A stretch of DNA of 48,423 nt from the NCBI GenBank assembly GCA_900768755.1, contig CAAGDV010000010.1, positions 1 to 48,423 of the forward strand. The letters are read 5' to 3'. The notes below the pieces were generated by a model. That model was not told the origin of the DNA, did no database searches, and was given only the letters and a program-made list of their open reading frames with translations. Shown one piece after another: positions 1-6,805 of the stretch. The stretch's first letter is position 1. Each line of letters starts with the position of its first letter. Source of the DNA: Lachnospiraceae bacterium. GTDB lineage: Bacteria > Bacillota > Clostridia > Lachnospirales > Lachnospiraceae. The position numbers and the translations under genes were made by a program.

Positions 1-129
1 AACAATGTAGATTTGAATCTGGGAGGATTTGAACTTAAGTGTGAGAAGTGTAAAAGGGTTCTTCGATTGAAGCATTACACGGAACAAATGTTGATTGAAC
101 ATTCCGAAAACGGAGTATTCAAAGTATAG
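1..129 (+). CDS. Partial protein with CxxC motif (C-terminal 42 residues)
   Basis: An open frame runs from the first base to a TAG at 127-129 and encodes 42 residues containing a Cys-Glu-Lys-Cys pair followed by basic residues. This resembles one half of a small zinc ribbon. The start lies outside the window, so the family cannot be named. It is followed by a strong intrinsic terminator, which supports it being the last gene of a transcription unit of the mobile element. I do not recognise a specific function. Confidence 0.6.
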   Translation, partial: NNVDLNLGGFELKCEKCKRVLRLKHYTEQMLIEHSENGVFKV

Positions 130-196
130 AAATAAATAACAATTAAATGATGGCACCACCTGATAAGGGCGGCACTATTGTGTGACAGCACCACGG

Positions 197-249
197 ACGC
201 AGGGGAAAGATAACCGGTTTTGGACTGGCTTTCCTTTGCGTTCTTTTTG
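197..249 (+). terminator. Intrinsic terminator in the mobile element
   Basis: A stem of about 13 bp (197-209 with 229-241, including two G-U pairs) closes a 19-nt loop and is followed by the T-rich run TTCTTTTTG. It separates the upstream CxxC gene from the XRE regulator module. Confidence 0.8.
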
Positions 250-338
250 ATTGTAAAGACTGCGGTGGTAAAAAAATATTCGTCCTCAAACATTCTTGTA
301 ACTGGTTATCGCCGGAAACAAGAAAGGAAGGATTGAAT

Positions 339-635
339 ATGTATTACGATTTAGTTGAAAGTGGAAAGAGAATTAAAGAAATGAGAAAACAGGCAGGCTA
401 TACGCAGGAGCAATTAGCAGATAAAGTTGGTGTGGGTTGCCAATCAATAGCCAATATTGAGAATGGCAGAAAAGGTGCGAGTATTGATACACTGATTATT
501 TTGAGTGAATTGTTTGGATGTACACTAGATTATCTGATACTTGGTAAGAATTCAGAGGGTTTAGGTATACATATTCCAGAGGAGAAAAAAACTTTTGTAG
601 AAAAAATGGTGAAAGTAATTTTAGAAAATATGTAG
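339..635 (+). CDS. XRE-family helix-turn-helix regulator
   Basis: This 98-residue protein is almost entirely a Cro/C1-type DNA-binding domain. Residues of about 8 to 62 carry the pattern of helix, turn (YTQEQLADKVGV) and recognition helix (QSIANIENGRKGAS), then LSELFGCTLDYLI, typical of SinR/Xre-like repressors. The ATG at 339 is preferred over the in-frame TTG at 333, because AAGGAAGG at 324-331 is 7 nt before the ATG and would almost touch the TTG. It probably controls the maintenance or transfer module of the element. A 13-bp palindrome just downstream (644-656) is a candidate operator. Confidence 0.85.
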   Translation: MYYDLVESGKRIKEMRKQAGYTQEQLADKVGVGCQSIANIENGRKGASIDTLIILSELFGCTLDYLILGKNSEGLGIHIPEEKKTFVEKMVKVILENM

Positions 636-643
636 AGCAACTA

Positions 644-656
644 TTACCAATGGTAA
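644..656. promoter_or_regulatory. Perfect palindrome TTACCAATGGTAA, candidate operator
   Basis: The two 6-bp arms TTACCA and TGGTAA flank one central A, nine bases after the XRE stop codon. Two further TAACC motifs follow within 25 bp. Such a site beside a repressor gene is a plausible binding site, but this is inference. Confidence 0.35.
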
Positions 657-1349
657 GGGTAACCATAACCGTTAGGGGATAAAAACATAGAATAAAAATA
701 TATAAAATTAGTACATGGTCAACAGCAACTGAACGCAAACAGTTCTCGACTATGTATGACATAGCGGAAAAGCCTTGAGCAATGCTTGAGGAAAAGCGGG
801 ATGTGTTGTGGATTTGATATTTGACAACTGAATAGGACACGCATATCCCGCGATTTTCTATTTCGCCTTGTTTCTATTTAATATGGAAGCAGGGTGGCAG
901 AACCCCATTTCGTGCGAAGATGTACCTGATACTTTGATGATTATGAGAAACATGAAGTATTCGCCTGTGAAGGTGCCGAGCAGAGGGTTGTGCCTACTGG
1001 TGTAGCAGCCAGAGATAATGAGATAGATGGCGCACCTGCCTTTCAGCAAAAGCATTGGCAGAGAGTGGCTACTTTCGCAAGTCCTTGATGGGCATGGATA
1101 CTACGAAGTGATTGCAGCTAGCATAGGATATGTTACCCGGCTGGGGGATTGTCGAGAGGCAGGTCGAAAGACCAGGGAAGATTCTTGTCTTCCCACACAA
1201 GTGGATTTATTGCAGAGTCTGTAATCATCATTTTTTGAAGTATTAGGAACCGTACAGTAACTTCTGGATAAGTCCCCTTATGTGAGAAGACAAGCGCTTG
1301 GCATACGACGGTATGCCGTTCTCAAATTCATTATTAAAGGAGAATTTCA
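657..1349. other. ORF-poor, hairpin-rich stretch, possible structured RNA
   Basis: No convincing gene is found in nearly 700 bp. Several stems are seen on the plus strand: CCTTGAG/CTTGAGG around 773-791, a 7-bp GCGGGAT/ATCCCGC pair around 797-852, a GAAA tetraloop on a 4-bp stem at 1162-1173, a perfect 7-bp stem GGGAAGA/TCTTCCC at 1175-1194, and a perfect 7-bp stem GGCATAC/GTATGCC with a GACG loop at 1300-1317. The last lies between GAGAA and TTCTC arms and just after the palindrome CAAGCGCTTG. The density of stems, including a GNRA loop, suggests a non-coding RNA or a long structured leader for the gene at 1350. The family is not recognised. Confidence 0.4.
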
Positions 1350-1742
1350 ATGAAAAGAGAAGAAATCAAAGCAAGAGTAGCTGTAGTGGTGACAACGGAG
1401 ATTCCGAATGAGGTGGATGCAGAATCTGCAAACGAACTTATTGATTTTTGCGAGGAGGAAGGGTTACTTCCTATCGTATTCCTTCAGGAAGAAACAAGAA
1501 GTGGTTCGCTTGGCAGTAAAGGATATCAGGCAGTAAGCCAGTTGATTGAAAAGGATATGATTGACGGAGTAATTACTTTGTCTAACACAATGCTTGATAG
1601 CAAATTTGGCAAGGCTCTGGTGGCTGATTCCAAGAGAAATGGATTCTTTGTTGTGACATATGAGGATATCCTCAAATTCTGTGATGAACAGATGTGCAGT
1701 GAATGTGCCGATGCTGATTTTCTTACTATTATGATGATGTAG
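1350..1742 (+). CDS. Small resolvase-fold-like protein without catalytic residues
   Basis: This 130-residue protein has a good ribosome binding site (AAAGGAG, 7 nt before the ATG). Its layout follows the serine-recombinase catalytic domain: a first strand (RVAVVVTTE), a helix (ANELIDFCEEEG), a second strand ending in EETRSGSLGSKGY that parallels the usual D-G-x-S-G-x-D-x-x-R-P-x-F segment, a helix, and VITLSNTML where active enzymes have KDLSRFSR. The catalytic Arg and Ser of the first strand and the later Arg pair are absent. The resemblance is inferred by eye; no cut-and-join activity is expected. Placed 43 nt before a second similar protein and upstream of three active recombinases, it might modulate them. 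Function unknown. Confidence 0.6.
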   Translation: MKREEIKARVAVVVTTEIPNEVDAESANELIDFCEEEGLLPIVFLQEETRSGSLGSKGYQAVSQLIEKDMIDGVITLSNTMLDSKFGKALVADSKRNGFFVVTYEDILKFCDEQMCSECADADFLTIMMM

Positions 1743-1785
1743 TTTTGATGCCGGCTGGGCAACCAGTCGGCAGATTGGAGGTAGC

Positions 1786-2145
1786 ATGAATATTAGCGAA
1801 TATGCAAACATTGAAAATGATGAGCCCTTAGCCGGGCTCATTTTTGTTGGAAACAGTAACAGCAAGATTGCGGATGAGTTAGAGGCTGATGCCTTGAGGT
1901 TTGGCTTTGAGATTACGGACACTATCATGGATGAAACACATCCTATTGATATGTTGAAGTGGTACATGAAAAATACTTCAATCATGGCAGTACTTGTCAG
2001 GGATATATTGGATATTTCCTCAGACAAGGAAGTATTACTGGATGTACTGAATGAAGCGGAGCGTCAGGGTGTAAGAATACACTCCAAAGTAATAGGCTGG
2101 AATGCTGTGAAAGCAGCTCCGTGGGATGGTGGTAATGGTTGCTAA
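1786..2145 (+). CDS. Second small resolvase-fold-like protein, function unknown
   Basis: This 119-residue protein follows a GGAGG ribosome binding site. It shows alternating strands and helices: LAGLIFVGNSN, ADELEADALRFG, FEITDTIMDE, PIDMLKWYMKN, IMAVLVRDI, LLDVLNEAERQGV. The order resembles the N-terminal domain of serine recombinases, again with no catalytic Ser or Arg motif. It is the downstream partner of the similar protein at 1350-1742 and is probably co-transcribed with it. A regulatory or architectural role in recombination is speculation; a general Rossmann-like fold is the alternative. Confidence 0.55.
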   Translation: MNISEYANIENDEPLAGLIFVGNSNSKIADELEADALRFGFEITDTIMDETHPIDMLKWYMKNTSIMAVLVRDILDISSDKEVLLDVLNEAERQGVRIHSKVIGWNAVKAAPWDGGNGC

Positions 2146-2204
2146 GTATACGTGTGGCGATTTTACCATTTGGAGCAGCAATTATCAAAGAACGTAGGAT
2201 TATT

Positions 2205-2315
2205 ATGGAGTTTCCTACAGAAAAAGAAGCATATGAGTATGCGAAAGAATTGGAGGAACAAGACATTGAGAATAGGACAAAGCCGAAATTCGGCTGTAAC
2301 AGTGATGAACAATAG
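2205..2315 (+). CDS. Small acidic protein overlapping the MazF-like gene
   Basis: A 36-residue frame starts at an ATG preceded by AGGA (2196-2199) and ends 11 nt inside the next gene. In-frame GTG 2154 and TTG 2139 would extend it to 53 or 58 residues. It is charged and probably helical (FPTEKEAYEYAKELEEQD). The frame looks more protein-like than the competing frame over the same bases, which is rich in Trp, Arg and Lys. Overlap with the MazF-like start suggests translational coupling. It could be an antitoxin-like partner, but no antitoxin domain is recognised. Confidence 0.45.
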   Translation: MEFPTEKEAYEYAKELEEQDIENRTKPKFGCNSDEQ

Positions 2316-2823
2316 AAATACCAATATCTGCCGGGGCTATGAGAACCGGTATCCCAAGAGAAATTTAGAACATCAGACCGGACAGGTGCCTTATAGAAGG
2401 CATTTAAGCGAAGCACAGGCAACAGAGGGATACTTACCGGAAAATATTCAGAGGGCAATGATGGTAGAAGCTCCGGAGAGAGGTGCGATTTACCTTGTTG
2501 ATTTTGGTGAGGATAAATCATGTTGCCTTACAGCTGGTATAAGACCGGCGGTTTGTATAAGCGGAGATTTATATAATGAAGGAAGTCCAATCCTTCGTGT
2601 TGTGCCCATGACCAAAAGATTTAAGTACATTGATGCAAAATATCATGTATTTGTTAATCGGGACAAATGTGATGGGCTCAGAGAGTCCGGTATGGCTATG
2701 GGAGAACAGACAAGACCCATTGACCGTACTAGAATCGTTAAAAAGATTGGTGCTATATCAGATGAAGCTTTGTTTGATGAGATAGTCAGAGCTTCAGAGG
2801 CAATTATTACAGATTATAAGTAA
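2305..2823 (+). CDS. MazF/PemK-family protein
   Basis: The C-terminal 115 residues look like the MazF/PemK/CcdB fold: RGAIYLVDFG at about 59-68, RPAVCIS at 81-87, and EQTRPIDR near 134-141, where family toxins have the conserved Q-[VT]-R-x-[IL]-D segment. MazF toxins are sequence-specific endoribonucleases. An N-terminal part of about 55 residues precedes the domain, longer than in classical MazF (about 110 residues). The frame is open upstream to 2152, but that extension overlaps a more plausible small gene, so ATG 2305 is chosen. No classical antitoxin gene is seen beside it. It may act as an addiction or regulatory factor of the element. Confidence 0.7.
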   Translation: MNNRNTNICRGYENRYPKRNLEHQTGQVPYRRHLSEAQATEGYLPENIQRAMMVEAPERGAIYLVDFGEDKSCCLTAGIRPAVCISGDLYNEGSPILRVVPMTKRFKYIDAKYHVFVNRDKCDGLRESGMAMGEQTRPIDRTRIVKKIGAISDEALFDEIVRASEAIITDYK

Positions 2824-2829
2824 GAAAAA

Positions 2830-2860
2830 GGGGATGTCAGAGTAAAGCTGTGGCATCCCC
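2830..2860 (+). other. Hairpin after the MazF-like gene
   Basis: GGGGATG (2830-2836) pairs with CATCCCC (2854-2860) around a 17-nt loop directly after the stop codon. There is no T-run after the stem, so it may be a processing or stabilising structure rather than an intrinsic terminator. Confidence 0.4.
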
Positions 2861-2950
2861 GATTGTCTGTTAACGAAAGTGTATCAGTAAGACTGGTGCT
2901 TTTTCTTTACCAGATAATGGAATAATTATCAGAAAGGTGGGGATGCTTAT

Positions 2951-3223
2951 ATGGAAAGCAGTTTTAGTGAACTGGAGGAAGTGGAGATTATGCGAATGAA
3001 GCTTATGGAAGCGGATAAAGCGTCTTTACCTGTAATGGAGGATCTGAATATCAGTCCGAAGGAGCGAAGGAATGATAAACTTAAGAAGATAGCGAAGCAT
3101 TCATCCGGTTCTTCAATATGGAACATTTGTGATACTGTTGTTATGGTCAATTTTGTTGGCGATACGTCAACTGATGAGATTATGGATGAATATATTCAGT
3201 CCTATACCAGAGTAAGCTACTGA
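2951..3223 (+). CDS. Unknown 90-residue protein of the mobile element
   Basis: It begins at an ATG behind AAAGGTGGGG and is followed by about 200 bp without a gene before the first recombinase. The N-terminal half is acidic and charged and probably helical; the C-terminal half contains IWNICDTVVMVNFVG and TDEIMDEYIQSY. No known domain is recognised. Its position just before the recombinase operon would suit an accessory recombination or excision factor, but nothing in the sequence shows this directly. Confidence 0.55.
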   Translation: MESSFSELEEVEIMRMKLMEADKASLPVMEDLNISPKERRNDKLKKIAKHSSGSSIWNICDTVVMVNFVGDTSTDEIMDEYIQSYTRVSY

Positions 3224-3336
3224 TGGGAATTCCAAAAAGTGGCAAAAAGAATCAATAGACAAATCGAGAAACGTATGATAAATTAAAGTCAGGACAATTA
3301 GCCGGAACTTTGTTTAGAAGTGAGCGTAGGACCTCT

Positions 3337-3408
3337 TTTCTAACCAATAGGACCAAATAGCTGAAGCTCCTGGCTTTTTTGATGAGAACATCGTTTCTGA
3401 CCAATAAA
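3337..3408 (+). repeat. Imperfect direct repeats before the recombinase operon
   Basis: Two copies of TTTCT[AG]ACCAATA, about 3337-3349 and 3391-3403, lie in the 200-bp gap before the first recombinase, with the run GGCTTTTTT between them. They could be regulator sites or parts of an attenuator controlling the recombinases. No clear promoter was identified in this gap. Confidence 0.3.
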
Positions 3409-3427
3409 GGTTAAGGAGATTAAGCAG

Positions 3428-5107
3428 ATGAATAAGACGATGATTTACGATACCGCAGCCTACATTCGTCTGTCAAAAGACGATTTGGATATTGATGGTA
3501 TTTTGAAGTCAGAGAGTAACAGTGTCAGCAATCAGCGAGAGATTCTGAGAGAGTATATCAGAAGCCAATCAGATTTGCAGCTGTATGACATGTATATTGA
3601 TGATGGCTTTTCCGGCAAAGATTTTGAACGTCCTGAATTTAAGAGAATGATGGAAGATATTAATGCGGGAAAGGTCAAGTGTGTAGTATGCAAAGACCTT
3701 TCCCGTTTTTCTCGTGATTCAATGGAGGCGGGAGAGTATCAGAAACGAATTTTTCCTAAAATGAATATTCGTTTCATTGCAATAGGAGACAATTTTGATA
3801 GCCTGACAGCAACTTCTGTGGAGAGGAATCTTGTTTTACCTGTCAAAAATATGGTAAATGAAGAATATCTGACCAGTACATCTAAGAAGATTAGAATGAG
3901 TCAGGAAGCAAAGATGAAGGCAGGAGCTTTTATTGGAAGTTTCGCAGCTTATGGATATAAGAAGAGTGATGCCGATAACAACCTGCTGGTAATTGACGAG
4001 TACCCTGCTGGTATTGTAAGAGAGATATTTGATTCTAAAATCTGTGGTATGAGCATGGAAGGTATAGCTAATATGCTCAACGATAGAGGTGTCCTTTCGC
4101 CGATGGCATATAAGCTGGAGAGTGGTGAAAAATACACAACCGGATTTACGGTAGGTGAAAGACCACAGTGGTCAGCGCAGGCAGTACGTAGAATCTTAAT
4201 GAATGAAGTGTACACGGGAACCTTGGTTCAGGGTAAATGTGTAACTGTGGGATTCAAGTCTACTAAGCGCAAGAAGAACGAGGATGGTACAGATTATTGT
4301 GTGAGGGTAGAAAATACACATGAAGCTATTATTTCCAAAAGTGATTTTGATACAGTCCAGAGGCTGCTCAAGTATGAGGGCAGATGGAAGGATGGCGGAG
4401 ATGTTAGTATTTTCAATGGCGTTTTGATTTGTGGAGACTGTAATACTCCGATGATCAGAAGAACTTACAAGAATAAAGGCGGGGAAAAACGCATTTATAT
4501 GTGTAAGACGAAAAATGTCGGAAAAGGCTGTACCCGTCATGCGATTGAAGAAGATAAGCTTTGCGAAATCGTATTGCAGGCATTGAAGGTTTATGTAAGT
4601 GGATGTATAGATTATGCAAAGCTTGTTGATAAGGTAAGAAAGTATCAGCTTTCTTTTGACCATATCAGAGATTACGACGAGAATATGAAGCGTCTTAGGG
4701 ACGAATATAATCTTGTTACTACTGACATAGTAGGATTTCAAGCAGATTTAGCAGCAGGGATAATCAATCAGGAACAGTATGAGACATACACAAAAAAGTT
4801 TCAGAAGAAAGCAGCGGAGATTTCGCAGGCACTGGAAGAAAACGAGAGACTTGTGAAGAGTATTCTGACAGATGGTGTGGCAGCGGGAACCCGTTTGGAA
4901 GAACTGAAACGCTCCATGAGAATCAAGGAATTGGACAGAAGAACTTTACTTAAGTTTGTTGAATGTATCTGGGTATACGAAGATTCTGAGGTGCGTTTGA
5001 AGATTGACTTTAAGTTCAGAAATGAAATACCTGTGCTGGAGTCAATGAAAATATGCTATGAAGAAGCAGAGTTTCAACGCAGATGTGAAGAATGGGAGGT
5101 GGTTTAA
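3428..5107 (+). CDS. Large serine recombinase 1 of 3
   Basis: This 559-residue site-specific recombinase has the N-terminal resolvase domain (about 8-150) with the nucleophile motif YIRLSKDD (Ser16, Arg14), DDGFSGKDFERPEF at 58-71 and DLSRFSRD at 90-97. A 'recombinase' DNA-binding domain follows (about 170-310), then a zinc ribbon with Cys335, Cys338, Cys359 and Cys368, and a C-terminal coiled coil. All expected catalytic residues are present. It starts behind TTAAGGAG and its stop codon directly abuts the next start (TAAATG), so it is the first gene of a three-gene recombinase operon that presumably integrates and excises the element. Confidence 0.95.
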   Translation: MNKTMIYDTAAYIRLSKDDLDIDGILKSESNSVSNQREILREYIRSQSDLQLYDMYIDDGFSGKDFERPEFKRMMEDINAGKVKCVVCKDLSRFSRDSMEAGEYQKRIFPKMNIRFIAIGDNFDSLTATSVERNLVLPVKNMVNEEYLTSTSKKIRMSQEAKMKAGAFIGSFAAYGYKKSDADNNLLVIDEYPAGIVREIFDSKICGMSMEGIANMLNDRGVLSPMAYKLESGEKYTTGFTVGERPQWSAQAVRRILMNEVYTGTLVQGKCVTVGFKSTKRKKNEDGTDYCVRVENTHEAIISKSDFDTVQRLLKYEGRWKDGGDVSIFNGVLICGDCNTPMIRRTYKNKGGEKRIYMCKTKNVGKGCTRHAIEEDKLCEIVLQALKVYVSGCIDYAKLVDKVRKYQLSFDHIRDYDENMKRLRDEYNLVTTDIVGFQADLAAGIINQEQYETYTKKFQKKAAEISQALEENERLVKSILTDGVAAGTRLEELKRSMRIKELDRRTLLKFVECIWVYEDSEVRLKIDFKFRNEIPVLESMKICYEEAEFQRRCEEWEVV

Positions 5108-6805
5108 ATGCCTAAGAAGTCTAGGAGATTTGAAACCACTGTTCCAGAAGCGGATATTTCTATTCCAGTTTTTGAAACCGGAGGTTATGTCAGATTATCA
5201 GTAGATCAGGACGACAGGAAATCGGAATCCATTGAGAATCAGAAACAGGTAATAGAAGATTATATACAAAAGCATAATGACAATCCGGATAGGAAGTTTA
5301 TTATCAAGTTGGCTGGATTTTACGAGGATAAGGGGTTAAGTGGTACTGACTTTGACAGAGCGGCATTTGAAGAGTTAATGCATGATGCAAGGTCTGGTAA
5401 AATCAACTGTATTATCGTAAAAGATTTTTCAAGGTTTGGTCGTGATTTCCTGGATGGATGTAATTATATAGAAAATATCCTTCCTTTCTTGGATATACGA
5501 TTTATTGCAATTTCAGATAATTATGATTCTATGGCACACGATGCTGCCAGTAGAAAGTTTGAGGTGCGTCTGAAAAACCTGACAAATGAGATGTATGCAT
5601 TAGAAAGCTCAGAAAAGGTTACAGCAGTAAAGACAATTAGCCAGAAGAAAGGCTCCTTTGTTGGAAGCAGGTGTCCGTATGGGTATAAAGCGGAATGGAT
5701 TGATGGTATTAGAACGCTGGTTCCGGCAGGAGATGCCGCATATGAAGTGCAACAGATGTTCGCAAAATATCTGGCAGGTGCATCCATCAATGACCTTATG
5801 GATTATTTGTATGAGAACAGAGTGAATCGTCCCAAGGAATGGTTAGAGACCGGAAAGACCTATGCAGAGGCGGATGAGCCGATTTATAGGTGGAGAAGGG
5901 GAAGCGTGCAGGATATATTGAGAAATGTTGTTTATGCCGGAGATATGGCACAAGGCAAATATCAATGTAGACTGTATGAAAACCAGAAGGAACGGATTGC
6001 TGTTCCGAAGGAAGAATGGATTGTTGTAGAGAATGCCCATGAGCCGCTTGTGAGTAAAGAAGATTTTGAGCAAGCGAGCAACAGAGTGAATGAAGAGCTA
6101 AATGTTCAGATTTCAAAAGCCGGAAGCAAACAAAAGCGAATTCGTAAGAATGCGATATATGAAAACATCTTCGGTGATGTAGTATATTGCGGTGATTGCG
6201 GAAAGCGATTGGGAGCGATGTATTATCAGGGCAGGGTACAAGATATAAGGCGATATCGTTATTATTGCCGTGGTGCTTATGTGAAAGATCATAGGCAGTG
6301 TGTGTACAAGTCAATCTCTGAGGAAAAGTTGTTAGAGATTTTTCAGTGTATAATTAGGGAAACACTGAAAAGTTATGGTATCAGAGGAAAGGATTTAACA
6401 CAGGCAAATAATAAGGCTGCACAACAGGTAATTGAAGATATCCAGAGGCAGCAACAAAAGCTTCTCAAGCAGAAGAAAGCTCTTGATGATATGATTCAAG
6501 AAACATATTTTGCAATGAAGCGTGGGACAAAGACACTTGAAGACTATAATAGGATTCGACATGAGGCATTGGCTAAATCCAAGGAATATATGGATGAGAT
6601 TGAAGCTTTAGATAAGAAGTTTATGCATTTTAACAGAGATGTTGAAAGACAGAATAAGTTTCTAAGAAGCCTGTTAAAGGCTAACACTTCAAGAAAACTT
6701 GATAAGGTGTTGGTTAATGAGATAGTTGATTCTATTTATCTGTATGAGGATGAGCGTGTTGTCATCAATCTGAAAATAAAAGGAGGGGAAGCTTATGCAG
6801 TATGA
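5108..6805 (+). CDS. Large serine recombinase 2 of 3
   Basis: This 565-residue paralogue carries an N-terminal extension of about 24 residues, the catalytic motif YVRLSVDQ with Ser31, DKGLSGTDFDRAAF, and DFSRFGRD at 106-113. The zinc ribbon uses Cys361, Cys364, Cys387 and Cys398, and a long charged coiled coil (about 410-535) follows. The ATG abuts the previous stop and has GGGAGGTGG upstream; its own 3' end overlaps the third gene by 11 nt. The three recombinases are clearly diverged from each other, so this is not a recent duplication. All three may act jointly, as in other triple-recombinase elements of Bacillota. Confidence 0.95.
   Translation: MPKKSRRFETTVPEADISIPVFETGGYVRLSVDQDDRKSESIENQKQVIEDYIQKHNDNPDRKFIIKLAGFYEDKGLSGTDFDRAAFEELMHDARSGKINCIIVKDFSRFGRDFLDGCNYIENILPFLDIRFIAISDNYDSMAHDAASRKFEVRLKNLTNEMYALESSEKVTAVKTISQKKGSFVGSRCPYGYKAEWIDGIRTLVPAGDAAYEVQQMFAKYLAGASINDLMDYLYENRVNRPKEWLETGKTYAEADEPIYRWRRGSVQDILRNVVYAGDMAQGKYQCRLYENQKERIAVPKEEWIVVENAHEPLVSKEDFEQASNRVNEELNVQISKAGSKQKRIRKNAIYENIFGDVVYCGDCGKRLGAMYYQGRVQDIRRYRYYCRGAYVKDHRQCVYKSISEEKLLEIFQCIIRETLKSYGIRGKDLTQANNKAAQQVIEDIQRQQQKLLKQKKALDDMIQETYFAMKRGTKTLEDYNRIRHEALAKSKEYMDEIEALDKKFMHFNRDVERQNKFLRSLLKANTSRKLDKVLVNEIVDSIYLYEDERVVINLKIKGGEAYAV

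Noticed and set aside
883..1224. A frame of 40 codons followed, in the same frame, by a 65-codon stretch, separated by two TAG codons (1003 and 1024), which might suggest amber read-through.
   Set aside because: No good ribosome binding site, no recognisable domain, and the same bases form stable RNA stems. The single-frame coincidence is more likely chance.
657..1349. A group I or group II intron in the ORF-poor region.
   Set aside because: No domain V/VI-like terminal hairpin, no conserved group I core segments and no intron-encoded protein were found.
2152..2304. A longer N-terminus for the MazF-like protein starting at ATG 2152.
   Set aside because: The added residues are an implausible mix of Trp, Lys and Arg, and the other frame over the same bases looks like a real small protein with a ribosome binding site.
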